From the NCBI RefSeq assembly GCF_000966285.1, contig NZ_KQ031391.1:3197208-3261207 (forward strand): 64,000 nucleotides of DNA, given 5' to 3'. A program made the translations under genes and the position numbers. The stretch comes from Pseudofrankia sp. DC12 (GTDB taxonomy: Bacteria; Actinomycetota; Actinomycetes; Frankiales; Frankiaceae). The stretch's first letter is position 1. Every line of letters starts with the position of its first letter. The notes under the pieces were generated by a model. That model saw nothing but the letters and a program-made list of their open reading frames with translations. It searched no databases and was not told the DNA's origin. This document shows, piece after piece, positions 45,206 through 53,990 of the stretch.

Positions 45206-47749
45206 TCAAACGCCGGCGAACGGATCGACGACGTCCGCCACCGCGGTGACGCGATGCAGCACGAAGCGGCGCGGGGCGGCGGCGGTCTCGTCCCAGGCGG
45301 TCAGCCAGCCGCCATCGAGGGCGGTCGGGCGCACGATCCGGTCGCTGGGCGTGCCCTGCTGGTCGACGTAACCGATCAGCACCCGGCGCCGCTCGCGCAC
45401 CGCGGCCTGAAGCCGGACCAGGATCAGCGGCGCCGAGCGCACCAGGCCCTCGACCTCGCTGTTCCCGAAGGTCGTCGCGGCGCCGCCGGCCAGCCGCAGC
45501 GCCCGGGCGTTCTCGTCGCCACGCCGGACGAGCTTGACCGCGTCCCGCAGCTGGCCGCGGCGCACCGCGGCCGGGTCGGCCGCCGCCGAGCGGGCCCGTG
45601 CCGGGGTCCGGTGTGTCTCCGGCCGGCTGACGACGACCCGGCCGTCCGGGCCCTCCGCGGCCGGGGCGAACCCGGCCACGCGCAGCCCGTCGAGCAGCTC
45701 GACCACCGGCAGCCGGGAGATCACGACCGTCGGCGCGATCCGGCGCAGCCCAAGCGTCTGGGTGCGCCGGGAGGCGACCACCTCCGACAGCAGCGCCGGG
45801 TCGTCGCAGCGCAGGTAGGACTCGGCCGGGCCAGAACGAAGCCGGCCGTGCCGGCGCGCGGTGTCGTCGACCAGGTAGGTCAGCGCCTGCGGCACGCCAC
45901 CCCGGCTGAGCCTGGTCAGCAGGCCGTGGATGTCGGCCGGCGAGGAGCCGGCGTCCAGCGCCCGGCGCAGCGACTCCTCGGAGAACCGGTAGACGGTGGC
46001 GGCCCCGGTCGACTCGATGTCGGCGAGCCGGGCGAGCTCAGCCGCGACCTCGGCGACCAGCGGGCCCGGGGCGACGGCGGTCAGGTCAGCCTGCAGCAGC
46101 AGCTCGTCGACCGGCTCGGGCAGCAGCGGGGCGAGCGCGTCGGCCAGCGCATCGGCGAACGAGCCGGGCTTCGCGGCCAGCCCGGGGCCGAACGGCGTCG
46201 TCCCCACGGCCCCGGCGCCCTCGGCGAGCAGTGTGGAGAGCAGCCGGCCGGTCGTCGCCGCCGCTCCCCGGCCGGTGAGCCCGAGCAGTTCCGCCTCCTC
46301 GATGGTGGCGTCGACGAGGCGCTCCTGCAGCGCGCCGCCACGGCGCGGCGCCCGCCAGCTCAGCAGCGCCCGCACGGACTGCGCCGTCGGCGCGACCCCG
46401 TCCGGGGCCGCCGCGAGCGCGGCCAGGACCTCGGCCCGCGTCGCCGGCGCGGCGGACCGGCGGACGTCGACGGACAGCGCCGAGACCTGTCGTCCCCGCT
46501 CGTCCCGGTCGCCGACCAGCGACGCGACCGAGGCCGACCGGACCCAGCCTTCGACCAGCAGTGCCCACCGCAGCGCGGTCGAGTCGACGCTCCAGCGGTC
46601 GAAGGTGGTCGTCGGCACGATCCGCACGTCGACGCCGGCCGTCGTGTCGACCAGCCCGGCGGCGCCGGCCAGCTCGACGACGAACGCCGCCTCCGGCTCG
46701 GGGATCTCCAGCAGCCGGGCGACAGCGCGCAGGTCGCGCACGCTGAGCCCGCCGGTGCGCAGCGGCACGATCGGGCTGACGCCCCAGGCCTGCAGCAAGG
46801 TGGCGACGTGCCGGACGACCGTCTCGGCGGCCAGCGCCGCGGCCGGGTCGACCGAGGCCGGCGCGACCTGCCGGCCGGTCAGCTCCGGCGGCGCCGGGTG
46901 CAGGATGCCGGTTGGCCGGTCGCCGCGCAGCGCCAGACCGACCTCCCGTGGCATCTCGACCTCGTCCGCGTCGACGCCGACGAGCAGACCACGGGCGAGC
47001 AGCTCCTCGACCGGGGTGCGCGCGGCCGCGACGGCCAGCAGGCGGCCCGCCTCCGCGGTGGCACCCCGGGCCGGGCCCTCGGCCAGCCGCGCCAGGATCC
47101 GGCCGGCCGCCGGGGAGCACTCGGCCGCGAGCCCGCGCACCACCGCGGGATCACCGAGCCGCTCGGCCACCTCCGCGACCAGCGTCTCCTTGGTCACCGC
47201 GGCCCCGCGTTCCTGGCCCGGAGCCCCGAGCCGCGCGGTCCGGCCGCCCAGCGCGACCCGCCCGGCCCGGGCCACGCCCAGCGCGGTGGCCAGCCGGGCC
47301 AGCTGCGGCACCCGGTAGGCGGCCAAGCAGTCCCGCGCCGCCCGGCCGAGGCCCAGCGCGCGGTCGCCGAGCAGGTCGGCCGCGGTCCCGACCAGCCTCA
47401 GCTCGTCGCCGTCGCCCCAGACCAGTCCGCGGGCCCGCAACGCCCGCACGGCGGCGCGGACGTCGAGGCCGCCGCAGAGCTCGGCCAGCCGGCCGACGGT
47501 CACCGGGCCCGGCAGCAGCGTGAGCACCGCGCCGGCTTCGAGGGCGAACGTGTCGAGGCTGTCGAGGGCACGCAGGACGCTGACCCTGATCTCCAGCCGG
47601 GCCGCGAGGATGTCGAAGTCGGGGGGCGGCGGTGTGGCGAGGTCGGGGCGCAGCTCGAACAGCCTGGTCAGCTCGTCGTCAGACCGGGCGCGCAGCCACG
47701 CCGGCAGCGTGGCCGGCTCCCCGTCGGGCTCCAGTGCCGGCGATGACAC
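45206..47749 (-). CDS. helicase-associated protein (XPB/Ssl2 N-terminal-like and WYL-like domains)
   Basis: An 847-residue protein with no helicase motifs. It begins LPAWLRARSDDELTRLFELR, a hallmark of the actinobacterial helicase-associated family, followed by winged-helix-like segments. The middle (EAAFVVELAGAAGLVDTTAG to YRFSEESLRRALDAGSS) matches the XPB/Ssl2 N-terminal-like domain, and the last ~85 residues look like a WYL-type beta domain (RVLIGYVDQQGTPSDRIVRP). It probably partners the XPB helicase encoded nearby. GTG 47749 gives the family's normal start; the ribosome binding site is poor. Confidence 0.87.
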   Translation of the reverse strand: MSSPALEPDGEPATLPAWLRARSDDELTRLFELRPDLATPPPPDFDILAARLEIRVSVLRALDSLDTFALEAGAVLTLLPGPVTVGRLAELCGGLDVRAAVRALRARGLVWGDGDELRLVGTAADLLGDRALGLGRAARDCLAAYRVPQLARLATALGVARAGRVALGGRTARLGAPGQERGAAVTKETLVAEVAERLGDPAVVRGLAAECSPAAGRILARLAEGPARGATAEAGRLLAVAAARTPVEELLARGLLVGVDADEVEMPREVGLALRGDRPTGILHPAPPELTGRQVAPASVDPAAALAAETVVRHVATLLQAWGVSPIVPLRTGGLSVRDLRAVARLLEIPEPEAAFVVELAGAAGLVDTTAGVDVRIVPTTTFDRWSVDSTALRWALLVEGWVRSASVASLVGDRDERGRQVSALSVDVRRSAAPATRAEVLAALAAAPDGVAPTAQSVRALLSWRAPRRGGALQERLVDATIEEAELLGLTGRGAAATTGRLLSTLLAEGAGAVGTTPFGPGLAAKPGSFADALADALAPLLPEPVDELLLQADLTAVAPGPLVAEVAAELARLADIESTGAATVYRFSEESLRRALDAGSSPADIHGLLTRLSRGGVPQALTYLVDDTARRHGRLRSGPAESYLRCDDPALLSEVVASRRTQTLGLRRIAPTVVISRLPVVELLDGLRVAGFAPAAEGPDGRVVVSRPETHRTPARARSAAADPAAVRRGQLRDAVKLVRRGDENARALRLAGGAATTFGNSEVEGLVRSAPLILVRLQAAVRERRRVLIGYVDQQGTPSDRIVRPTALDGGWLTAWDETAAAPRRFVLHRVTAVADVVDPFAGV

Positions 47750-47923
47750 TCTCCGACGGTAGCCCAGCTTCCTGAGCGACCGTCCGCGCCGCCCGCCATC
47801 ACCGAGCCCGCCGGCGCCTCCCCGGGCCTCACGGCCCTGTCCACACGGGAGCAAGCCGGACAGACCCGGCGCTCTACGCCAGCCTGGCGCCGTCCTGACC
47901 GGGCCCGGGTCGGGGCGGACGGA

Positions 47924-48358
47924 TCAGCGCCGTACCCGGCAGACCCGTTCGAGGAGCAGCGCGGCGACGATCAGGGCCACGGCTGAGCCAAGGCCGAGAC
48001 CGGCGGTGATGAGGTCGGCGCCCGCGGTGCCGTAGGTGTCCAGATGGGCCGCGGTATAGGCGAGCAGGGCGGCCCAGCCACCGGCCATCACGGCCGCGGT
48101 GAGCGAGCTGGCCTTGGCCAGCACGGCCAGCCGGGCCACCGTCAGCGGCATGATCGGTTTGGTGCCCGGCCGGCCGGCGAGGCGGCGGCGGGTGATGCTC
48201 GCCGTCTGCAGCTCCAGGACGGCGATCACGAACACGGAAAGCGGGCCGGTACGTGGCAGCTGCGGCAGTGTCCGGTACGACCAGACGAGCAGCAGGTACG
48301 CGAGCACCCCGGCGACCAGGACGGCGCCGGCCAGCTCACGAGCCCGGGTCGGCGTCAT
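47924..48358 (-). CDS. DUF3180 membrane protein
   Basis: A 144-residue protein with four hydrophobic helices (AGAVLVAGVLAYLLLVW; GPLSVFVIAVLELQTA; ASSLTAAVMAGGWAALLAYT; ITAGLGLGSAVALIVAALLL). It is the DUF3180 protein that commonly ends the actinobacterial folate operon; function unknown. Its ATG 48358 overlaps the folK stop by four bases, showing coupling. Confidence 0.88.
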   Translation of the reverse strand: MTPTRARELAGAVLVAGVLAYLLLVWSYRTLPQLPRTGPLSVFVIAVLELQTASITRRRLAGRPGTKPIMPLTVARLAVLAKASSLTAAVMAGGWAALLAYTAAHLDTYGTAGADLITAGLGLGSAVALIVAALLLERVCRVRR

Positions 48359-48948
48359 CCGAGCCCGGGGGCCACGCCGAGATCGGTCGCCGCCCCGGCC
48401 CGGCGCAGCCCGGCGGTCTCGCCGGCCGCGGCGAGCCCGGCCACCAGGTCGGCGACGCGGCCGTGCTCGGGGATGGTCGCGTCCGGGTCGACGTCCAGCC
48501 ACGGGACGCAGACGAAGGCCCTCAGGTGCGCCCGCGGATGCGGGACGATGATCTCCGGGTCGTCGCTGGTCACGTCTCCGCAGGCGATCACGTCCACGTC
48601 CAGGGTGCGCGGTCCCCAGCGGATGGTGCGGACCCGCTCGGCCGCCTGCTCGGCCTCCCGGGCGGCGGCCAGCAGCGCGCGGACGGGCGCCGGGCGGGTG
48701 AGTAGTACCGCGTTGAGGTAGTCGTCCTGCGGCGGCCCGCCGACCGGCACCGTCTCGTAGACCGGCGACACGGCGAGCACACCCAGCCGGTCGTCCAGCA
48801 GCGCGACGGCCGCGCGCAGCGTCGCGGCCCGGTCGCCGAGATTCGACCCGAGCGCCAGCACGGCGTGGGCCGGGAGTGGGCCAGGACCCGCCGAGGCCGA
48901 GTGCGGTTCCGGAGCTCCCGGACCTGGCTGCGCCGGCTGGCCCGTCAC
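48355..48948 (-). CDS. folK: 6-hydroxymethyl-7,8-dihydropterin pyrophosphokinase
   Basis: Transfers pyrophosphate from ATP to hydroxymethyl-dihydropterin, just before FolP in folate synthesis. The signature is present: VLALGSNLGDR, YETVPVGGPPQDDYLNAVL and RWGPRTLDVDVIACGD, with IIVPHPRAHLRAFV. About 28 low-complexity residues precede the domain. GTG 48948 overlaps the folB stop, and its own stop overlaps DUF3180, so the operon is tightly coupled. Confidence 0.95.
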   Translation of the reverse strand: MTGQPAQPGPGAPEPHSASAGPGPLPAHAVLALGSNLGDRAATLRAAVALLDDRLGVLAVSPVYETVPVGGPPQDDYLNAVLLTRPAPVRALLAAAREAEQAAERVRTIRWGPRTLDVDVIACGDVTSDDPEIIVPHPRAHLRAFVCVPWLDVDPDATIPEHGRVADLVAGLAAAGETAGLRRAGAATDLGVAPGLG

Positions 48949-49361
48949 ACCTGTTCCCGGACGATCGTGACGGCGACGTCCGCGAAGGGCAGCGGGATCG
49001 GCGCGGCCGGCTTGTGCACCGTCACCTCGGCCCGCGCGACCCGCCGGTCGGCCAGGCAGACGTCGGCGAGCCGGGCGACCAGCGTCTCCAGCAGGTCCAC
49101 CGGCTCGCCGGCGACGACGGCCGCGAGCGCCTCGGCGAGCTCGCCGTAGTGGACGGTCTGAGTGACGTCGTCGGCCGCCGCGGCGGGCGCGGTGTCAAGC
49201 CACAGGGCCGCGTCGACCACGAACTCCTGGCCCAGCTCACGCTCGGCCGCCAGCACGCCGTGCCGCCCGCGTACCCGCAGCCCACGCAACGTGATCCGGT
49301 CCCGGATCTCCCCGGCCGGCGCCGCTGTCGCGACCCGCTCGGCCACCCGCTCGAACCCCAT
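48945..49361 (-). CDS. folB: dihydroneopterin aldolase
   Basis: Cleaves dihydroneopterin to 6-hydroxymethyl-dihydropterin, the FolK substrate. The 138-residue protein has DRITLRGLRVRGRHGVLAAE with the conserved glutamate, TVHYGELAEALAAVV, and VTVHKPAAPIPLPFADVAV with the catalytic lysine. ATG 49361 is preceded by GAGGGG. It sits between folP (164-bp gap) and folK (overlap) on the minus strand. Confidence 0.95.
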   Translation of the reverse strand: MGFERVAERVATAAPAGEIRDRITLRGLRVRGRHGVLAAERELGQEFVVDAALWLDTAPAAAADDVTQTVHYGELAEALAAVVAGEPVDLLETLVARLADVCLADRRVARAEVTVHKPAAPIPLPFADVAVTIVREQV

Positions 49362-49525
49362 CTGCCCCTCGCCGATTCGTCGCCGTCCGCGCGCCCCTGC
49401 GGACGCGGCCCAGCTGGTGTGAGCGCGCCCCCACGGGTCCGCATTCCCTGCAGCATGCCCGAGTCGGTCCGCCCGGGTGCCGCGCGCGACCGGCTGTGTC
49501 GCCGTGCCAGGCCCGCCGCCCGGGA

Positions 49526-50455
49526 TCAGGCGTTCTCCCGGGGCCAGGCGCGGGCCCTATGCCAGGCACCGACCACCCGGACGGCGTCGACCGCCGGCCG
49601 CACCGCATGCACCCGGACCGCCCAGACCCTCTGGGCGGCGAGCAGCGTGGTGGTCGCCTGGGTCGCGTCCTCGCGCTGCTCGACCGGCCGCGGCGTGCCG
49701 TCCGGCGCGGCCAGCAGCGCGCCCAGGAAGGACTTGCGGGAGGTGCCGACCAGCAGCGGCCGGCCCAGCTGGGCGAACGCGTCCAGCTGGGCCAGCAGGG
49801 ACCAGTTGTGCTCGAACTTCTTGGCGAAGCCGATCCCGGGGTCGAGGATCACCCGGTCCAGCCGGACCCCGGCGGCGGAGACGGCCGCGAGCCGCTCGCG
49901 CAGCTCGGCGACGACGTCGGCGACGACGTCGCCGTAGTGCGCCCGCTTGGCCATGTCGAGGCTCTCGCCGCGCGCATGCATGAGGACGTAGTAGGCGTCC
50001 CGCTCGGCGCACAGCGCGAGCAGGTCCGGGTCCGCGGCCGCGGAGACGTCGTTGACGAGCACCGCGCCGGCGTCCAGCGCCGCCGCGGCCACGGCGGCCC
50101 TGGTGGTGTCGACGCTCACCGTCACGCCGGCGGCGACCAGCTCCTCGATGACCGGCACGACCCGGCGGCGCTCCTCGGCGGTGTCGACCCGGGCCGCACC
50201 AGGACGGGTCGACTCACCACCGACGTCGACGATGTCGGCGCCGTCCGCGACCATCCGCAGCCCGGCCCGCACCGCGTCGGACGGCACGGCGTAGGTGCCA
50301 CCGTCGGAGAACGAGTCGGGCGTGACGTTGACGATGCCCATCACCCTGGTCGGCCCGGGCGTGAGCAGCCGCGCCATCGCGTCCACCGTGGGCGTCTCGG
50401 CAGGGTCAACCGGCCGAAGGCGGCCGCCACCCGGGTCGGCGCGCTCGCTGGTCAT
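49526..50455 (-). CDS. folP: dihydropteroate synthase
   Basis: Joins hydroxymethyl-dihydropterin pyrophosphate to p-aminobenzoate to give dihydropteroate. The TIM-barrel signatures are clear: VMGIVNVTPDSFSDGG, IVDVGGESTRPGA, VILDPGIGFAKKFEHN and LLVGTSRKSFLGALL. About 309 residues. ATG 50455 overlaps the stop of the upstream GNAT gene (ATGA), so it is read as part of the same operon. The pterin-binding and pABA-binding residues appear normal. Confidence 0.95.
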   Translation of the reverse strand: MTSERADPGGGRLRPVDPAETPTVDAMARLLTPGPTRVMGIVNVTPDSFSDGGTYAVPSDAVRAGLRMVADGADIVDVGGESTRPGAARVDTAEERRRVVPVIEELVAAGVTVSVDTTRAAVAAAALDAGAVLVNDVSAAADPDLLALCAERDAYYVLMHARGESLDMAKRAHYGDVVADVVAELRERLAAVSAAGVRLDRVILDPGIGFAKKFEHNWSLLAQLDAFAQLGRPLLVGTSRKSFLGALLAAPDGTPRPVEQREDATQATTTLLAAQRVWAVRVHAVRPAVDAVRVVGAWHRARAWPRENA

Positions 50456-51384
50456 GACGCGCCCATGAGCCGGCCCGTGGTGGTGGCACCAGCCAACCTG
50501 CGGCGATAGGCGTAGCGGTACACCGGCAGGAAGCCGAGGGCGGCGTAGATCCGACGGGCGGCTATGCTCTGCTCCTCCACCTGCAGGAGCGCGCGCCGGG
50601 CGCCGACGCTGGTAGCCCAGCTGGACAGCGCCGCGACCACCGTGGTGGCAGCGCCCTGGCCGCGGGCCGCCGGCAGCGTCGCCATGCTGTAGATCCCGAG
50701 CCACTGGCCGTCGAGAACCCCCCGGCCCGCGCCGACCGGCACGCCGTCGAGCGTCGCCGTGACGTAGATCGCGGGGGTCTCGGTCCTGCGCAGGACCGCG
50801 ACGCTCGCCGCCCGGTGCGCGCCGAACATCGACATGCCACCGGCGGCGCAGACATCCAGCCAGCTGTCGCCCGGGCTCTCGGCGAGCGCGACCCGGACCG
50901 GGCCCCGCCCGCGGCCGCCCGGGGGCGCCGACCGCTCGGCCAGGCCCGCGGCGGCGGCGGCGATCCCGGCGAGGCCCGCGACGCAGACGTCGGTCGGTCC
51001 CTGCTCGGGCTCGTAGCCGGCCGCGTCGAGCGCCTGCCGCAGCTCGCCGGGGCGGGACGCGGGGGTCAGCTGGACGAACGCGGGCCGGCCAACGTGGGCG
51101 TAGAACCGGTCGACCTGAGCCAGGGCGGCCGGCAGGTCCGCGACGTCGTCGTGCGGCCAGACCGAGTTGCCGCGCCGGGTGGCGCCCGCCGAGTCGCGCA
51201 GCACCCAGCCATCGACCCGCTCGGTCCGCAGCGCCGACCAGCCGCGGAAGGCCAGCTCCTCCAGCTCGCGGGTCAGCGCGATCGGGTCGGTGTACCCGCT
51301 GATCCGGGCGACCGCCGGGTCGACGGACTGGTCGGCGAACCGGCACGGGCCAACCAGTGGGTCGGTCGGGGGCTCGCCGCTCAT
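50452..51384 (-). CDS. GNAT-family N-acetyltransferase
   Basis: A 310-residue protein. The C-terminal GNAT core has IYSMATLPAARGQGAATTVV, with the RGQGA acetyl-CoA pyrophosphate loop, then ALLQVEEQSIAARRIYAALG and FLPVYRYAYRRR. The N-terminal half (RELEELAFRGWSALRTERVD, VLRDSAGATRRGNSVWP) matches the longer actinobacterial type. The acceptor is unknown. ATG 51384 is chosen as the start of recognisable sequence; there is no strong ribosome binding site and the frame is open upstream. It heads the folate operon by overlap with folP. Confidence 0.83.
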   Translation of the reverse strand: MSGEPPTDPLVGPCRFADQSVDPAVARISGYTDPIALTRELEELAFRGWSALRTERVDGWVLRDSAGATRRGNSVWPHDDVADLPAALAQVDRFYAHVGRPAFVQLTPASRPGELRQALDAAGYEPEQGPTDVCVAGLAGIAAAAAGLAERSAPPGGRGRGPVRVALAESPGDSWLDVCAAGGMSMFGAHRAASVAVLRRTETPAIYVTATLDGVPVGAGRGVLDGQWLGIYSMATLPAARGQGAATTVVAALSSWATSVGARRALLQVEEQSIAARRIYAALGFLPVYRYAYRRRLAGATTTGRLMGAS

Positions 51385-52178
51385 CCGGCCCGGCCAGCGT
51401 CGGCGCCGGGCAGCCGCGACGGGACACGGCCCGGCCCGTCGAACGCGAGACCGTGGCCGGCCGGGCGCGCCGGCCGGCCGGCGCGGGAACCGCGGATCGA
51501 CAACGGCGAACGAGCTCCCGAGCGGCACGACATGCCCCGAGGCTACCGACCAGCCACCACCCGGGACGGTGCCTTTCCCGCCACGAAACCGGCCGTCACG
51601 ACCGGCACTGACCGGCACTGACCGGCCAGTCGGTCCGAGCCGGGCGCGCGGGCGCGACCGCGGGCCGGCGGCCGTCCGCGGTCTCGCCAGCTCGGCAACT
51701 GTCCGTAGTGGTCTTCACCTCGAACGAGCCAATAAGCCACATGTGGTCTTCTCACCCACGCTCACACCCCGTCTACCCCCAAATCGGGACCATGCAGGAC
51801 AAGTCCGGTACTGACAACACGCAGGGGCTCACAGCAGGTGCTCGTACGATGCCCGGCATTCGGGAGCGCACCGGCCGTCGCCCCGGCGAACGTGACCTTC
51901 CGTGATCTTTGGTCACGACCGCTGGCCGGAAGGCCGCCTGGCCGGCCATAGCAACACCGGCGGCGCGACAGTTTGGGCTGGTTCGGCCCGAGCAGACCGA
52001 CGCGTGGTCCCGCCGTACCCCTCAGCCACTTCTGTGAACCACCTGGGAGACAGACCCCTAGCCTTCAATACCAGGGCCTAAAGTCCCAAAAAGGGCCCGA
52101 CTTGCGTACATCGAGCAGTCCAGATACCGATCGGCCGCTCCGATCCCGGTTACGGCCATTCACAGGAGGGACACCCGG
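51385..52178. other. long intergenic region upstream of the TPR protein gene
   Basis: About 790 bp with divergent genes on both sides. A CCACATGTGG palindrome (51737-51746) sits in an AT-richer patch and could be an operator. Short frames exist around 51708-51905 and 51973-52407 but show no domain or ribosome binding site. AGGAGGG (52164-52170) serves the next gene. Confidence 0.45.
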
Positions 52179-53990
52179 ATGCCGCCAGCCACGGGTGGAC
52201 TACCCCAGGAGCCGTCGGACGACTCCGACGACGCCTGGCGAGCGCCTGCCGACGACAGCGCCGCCCACCAACCGGACGACCGAGCGAGCGCGGCGAGGTC
52301 CAGCGACGGCGCGACACGCCCGGCGCCGGACGCCGACGGCCGCGGGCTGGTCATCCCGGCCGCCAGACACTCCCCGGACGACCACCCCGCCGACTACCCG
52401 CGCCTGACCGGCCGCCACGAGCGCGCCCACGCCGCCCGCGGACCTGGCGACCGCGCGACCGGCGACCGCTCACCCACCGATCAGGCTCCAGGCGGGAGCC
52501 CAGCAGCTACCCGGCCAGCCAGCGCGCTGACGGCCGCGGCCACCCTGTTCCCCACACCGTCCGCCGTCGCGCAGTTCGGCCGCGGGCCGGGCGACCGCGC
52601 CCTGGGCCTCCCCGCCAAGCCCCGCCCGGCCGACGCCGGGCGGCCCGCCCGGGCAGCCGAGGCCGCCTTCGCCGACGGCGAGACCGGTGCCCGCACGGGC
52701 ACGGGCGAGCCGGCCGACAGGGAGACCACAACCAGGACCACGCCGGACCCGCCCGCCGCATTCGCAGGCGCGGACGATCCAGACAACGGGTCATCGGACC
52801 GCCGCCAGTTCCACCGGATCGCCGGGGCGGCCATCGGTGCTCTGCTCATTGAGGGACAGATCCTGGAGGTGTCCGGCATGCTCGCGGCGAGCCCCGTACA
52901 GCTGGCGCTCGACCGGGCCGAGCACATCCTCAGCCAGGCGCTCGGCGCCCACGAGATCATCCCGCCGGCCCACATCCTCGCCCAGACCGCCCGGCTGCAC
53001 CGGGGCCTCGAGCGGCTGGCGCGCCGCCGGATGCCCGACAGCCAGTGGCGGCGGCTGCGGCTGCTCGCCGGTCGGGTCGCCGTGCTGCGGGCGGACGCGG
53101 CCTTCAAGCAGGGCAACGTGACGGCCGCCCGGGTGCTCACCGCGCAGGGGTACGCCGCGGGGCTCACGGCCGGCGACGGCCCGCTGTGCGGCTCGGCCCG
53201 CGAGGTCGGTGCCGTCACCGAGTTCTACGACGGTCGCCCGGACGAGGCGCTGCGGCTGGCCCGGGACGGCCAGCGCCACGTCGGCGCCGGGCCGGTACGG
53301 GCCCGGCTGGTCTGTCAGGAAGCCCGCGCGCTCGCCGCGCTGGGCGACGTGCTCGGCGCCGCGAAGGCGCTCGACCACGCGTACGACCTCGCCGACCAGA
53401 TCTCGCCGGACCGCTGGGGCCGGCCCGGGCCCAGCTTCGACGAGTTCAACCCGGTGGAGGTCGCCTACAACGCGACCACCGCGCTGTGCCTGCTCGGCCG
53501 GCCCCGGACCGCCGAGCAGCACGCCGAGCTCGCGCTGCCGAAGCTCGACGCGATGGACGCCCCCGGCTTCCGCTCGGTGATCAGGCTGGACCTGTCGCTG
53601 GCGCTGGCCAGGGCCGGCCGGCTCGAGCTGGAGCGGGTCTGCCACCTGGCCAGCGAGGCGATCCAGATCTCCTGGGGCCGCACGGTGTCCTCGGTGTCCT
53701 CTCGGGCCGACCAGCTGCTGGAGGCGACCCGGATGCACGGCGAGGTGCCCGAGGTTCGGGATCTCGCCGCGCTGGTGCGCGAATGGCAGCGCTCCGCAGC
53801 CGCGCAGCGGCCGGCCGGTGGCCTCGCGACGACGCCGCTGGCGACCGGGCAGCTCGCGGGCGCGGCACTCGTCACGGCCACCGGGGTGACCCTCGTCAAG
53901 GGCGCCGGCCGGACGACGAAGGCCGCCACGAACATGATCGTGAGTGGAAGCACCGAACCGGGCCTGACCCACCCGGAAGCGAGCGACTGA
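52179..53990 (+). CDS. TPR-repeat protein related to actinobacterial regulators, no HTH
   Basis: A 603-residue protein. Residues 1-205 are charged and low-complexity. Residues ~210-530 are all-helical with repeats of the TPR kind (RLRLLAGRVAVLRADAAFKQ, EALRLARDGQRHVGAGPVRA, KALDHAYDLADQ, HAELALPKLDAMDAPG). The sequence DRRQFHRIAGAAIGALLIEG and the TPR block resemble the sensor half of Streptomyces-type helix-turn-helix regulators, but the DNA-binding domain is missing. ATG 52179 has AGGAGGG eight bases upstream. The next gene overlaps its stop in an unusual way. Function unknown; protein-protein interaction is likely. Confidence 0.78.
   Translation: MPPATGGLPQEPSDDSDDAWRAPADDSAAHQPDDRASAARSSDGATRPAPDADGRGLVIPAARHSPDDHPADYPRLTGRHERAHAARGPGDRATGDRSPTDQAPGGSPAATRPASALTAAATLFPTPSAVAQFGRGPGDRALGLPAKPRPADAGRPARAAEAAFADGETGARTGTGEPADRETTTRTTPDPPAAFAGADDPDNGSSDRRQFHRIAGAAIGALLIEGQILEVSGMLAASPVQLALDRAEHILSQALGAHEIIPPAHILAQTARLHRGLERLARRRMPDSQWRRLRLLAGRVAVLRADAAFKQGNVTAARVLTAQGYAAGLTAGDGPLCGSAREVGAVTEFYDGRPDEALRLARDGQRHVGAGPVRARLVCQEARALAALGDVLGAAKALDHAYDLADQISPDRWGRPGPSFDEFNPVEVAYNATTALCLLGRPRTAEQHAELALPKLDAMDAPGFRSVIRLDLSLALARAGRLELERVCHLASEAIQISWGRTVSSVSSRADQLLEATRMHGEVPEVRDLAALVREWQRSAAAQRPAGGLATTPLATGQLAGAALVTATGVTLVKGAGRTTKAATNMIVSGSTEPGLTHPEASD

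Noticed and set aside
44303-47746. Long plus-strand open frame of 1,147 codons antisense to the helicase-associated gene
   Set aside because: Composition is Arg/Gln/Gly-rich with no domain, and the minus strand encodes a clear family protein with normal codon bias. Long antisense frames are expected at this GC content.
51708-51905. Possible small gene starting MVFTSNEPISHMW
   Set aside because: No ribosome binding site, domain or plausible partner; kept only as part of the intergenic description.
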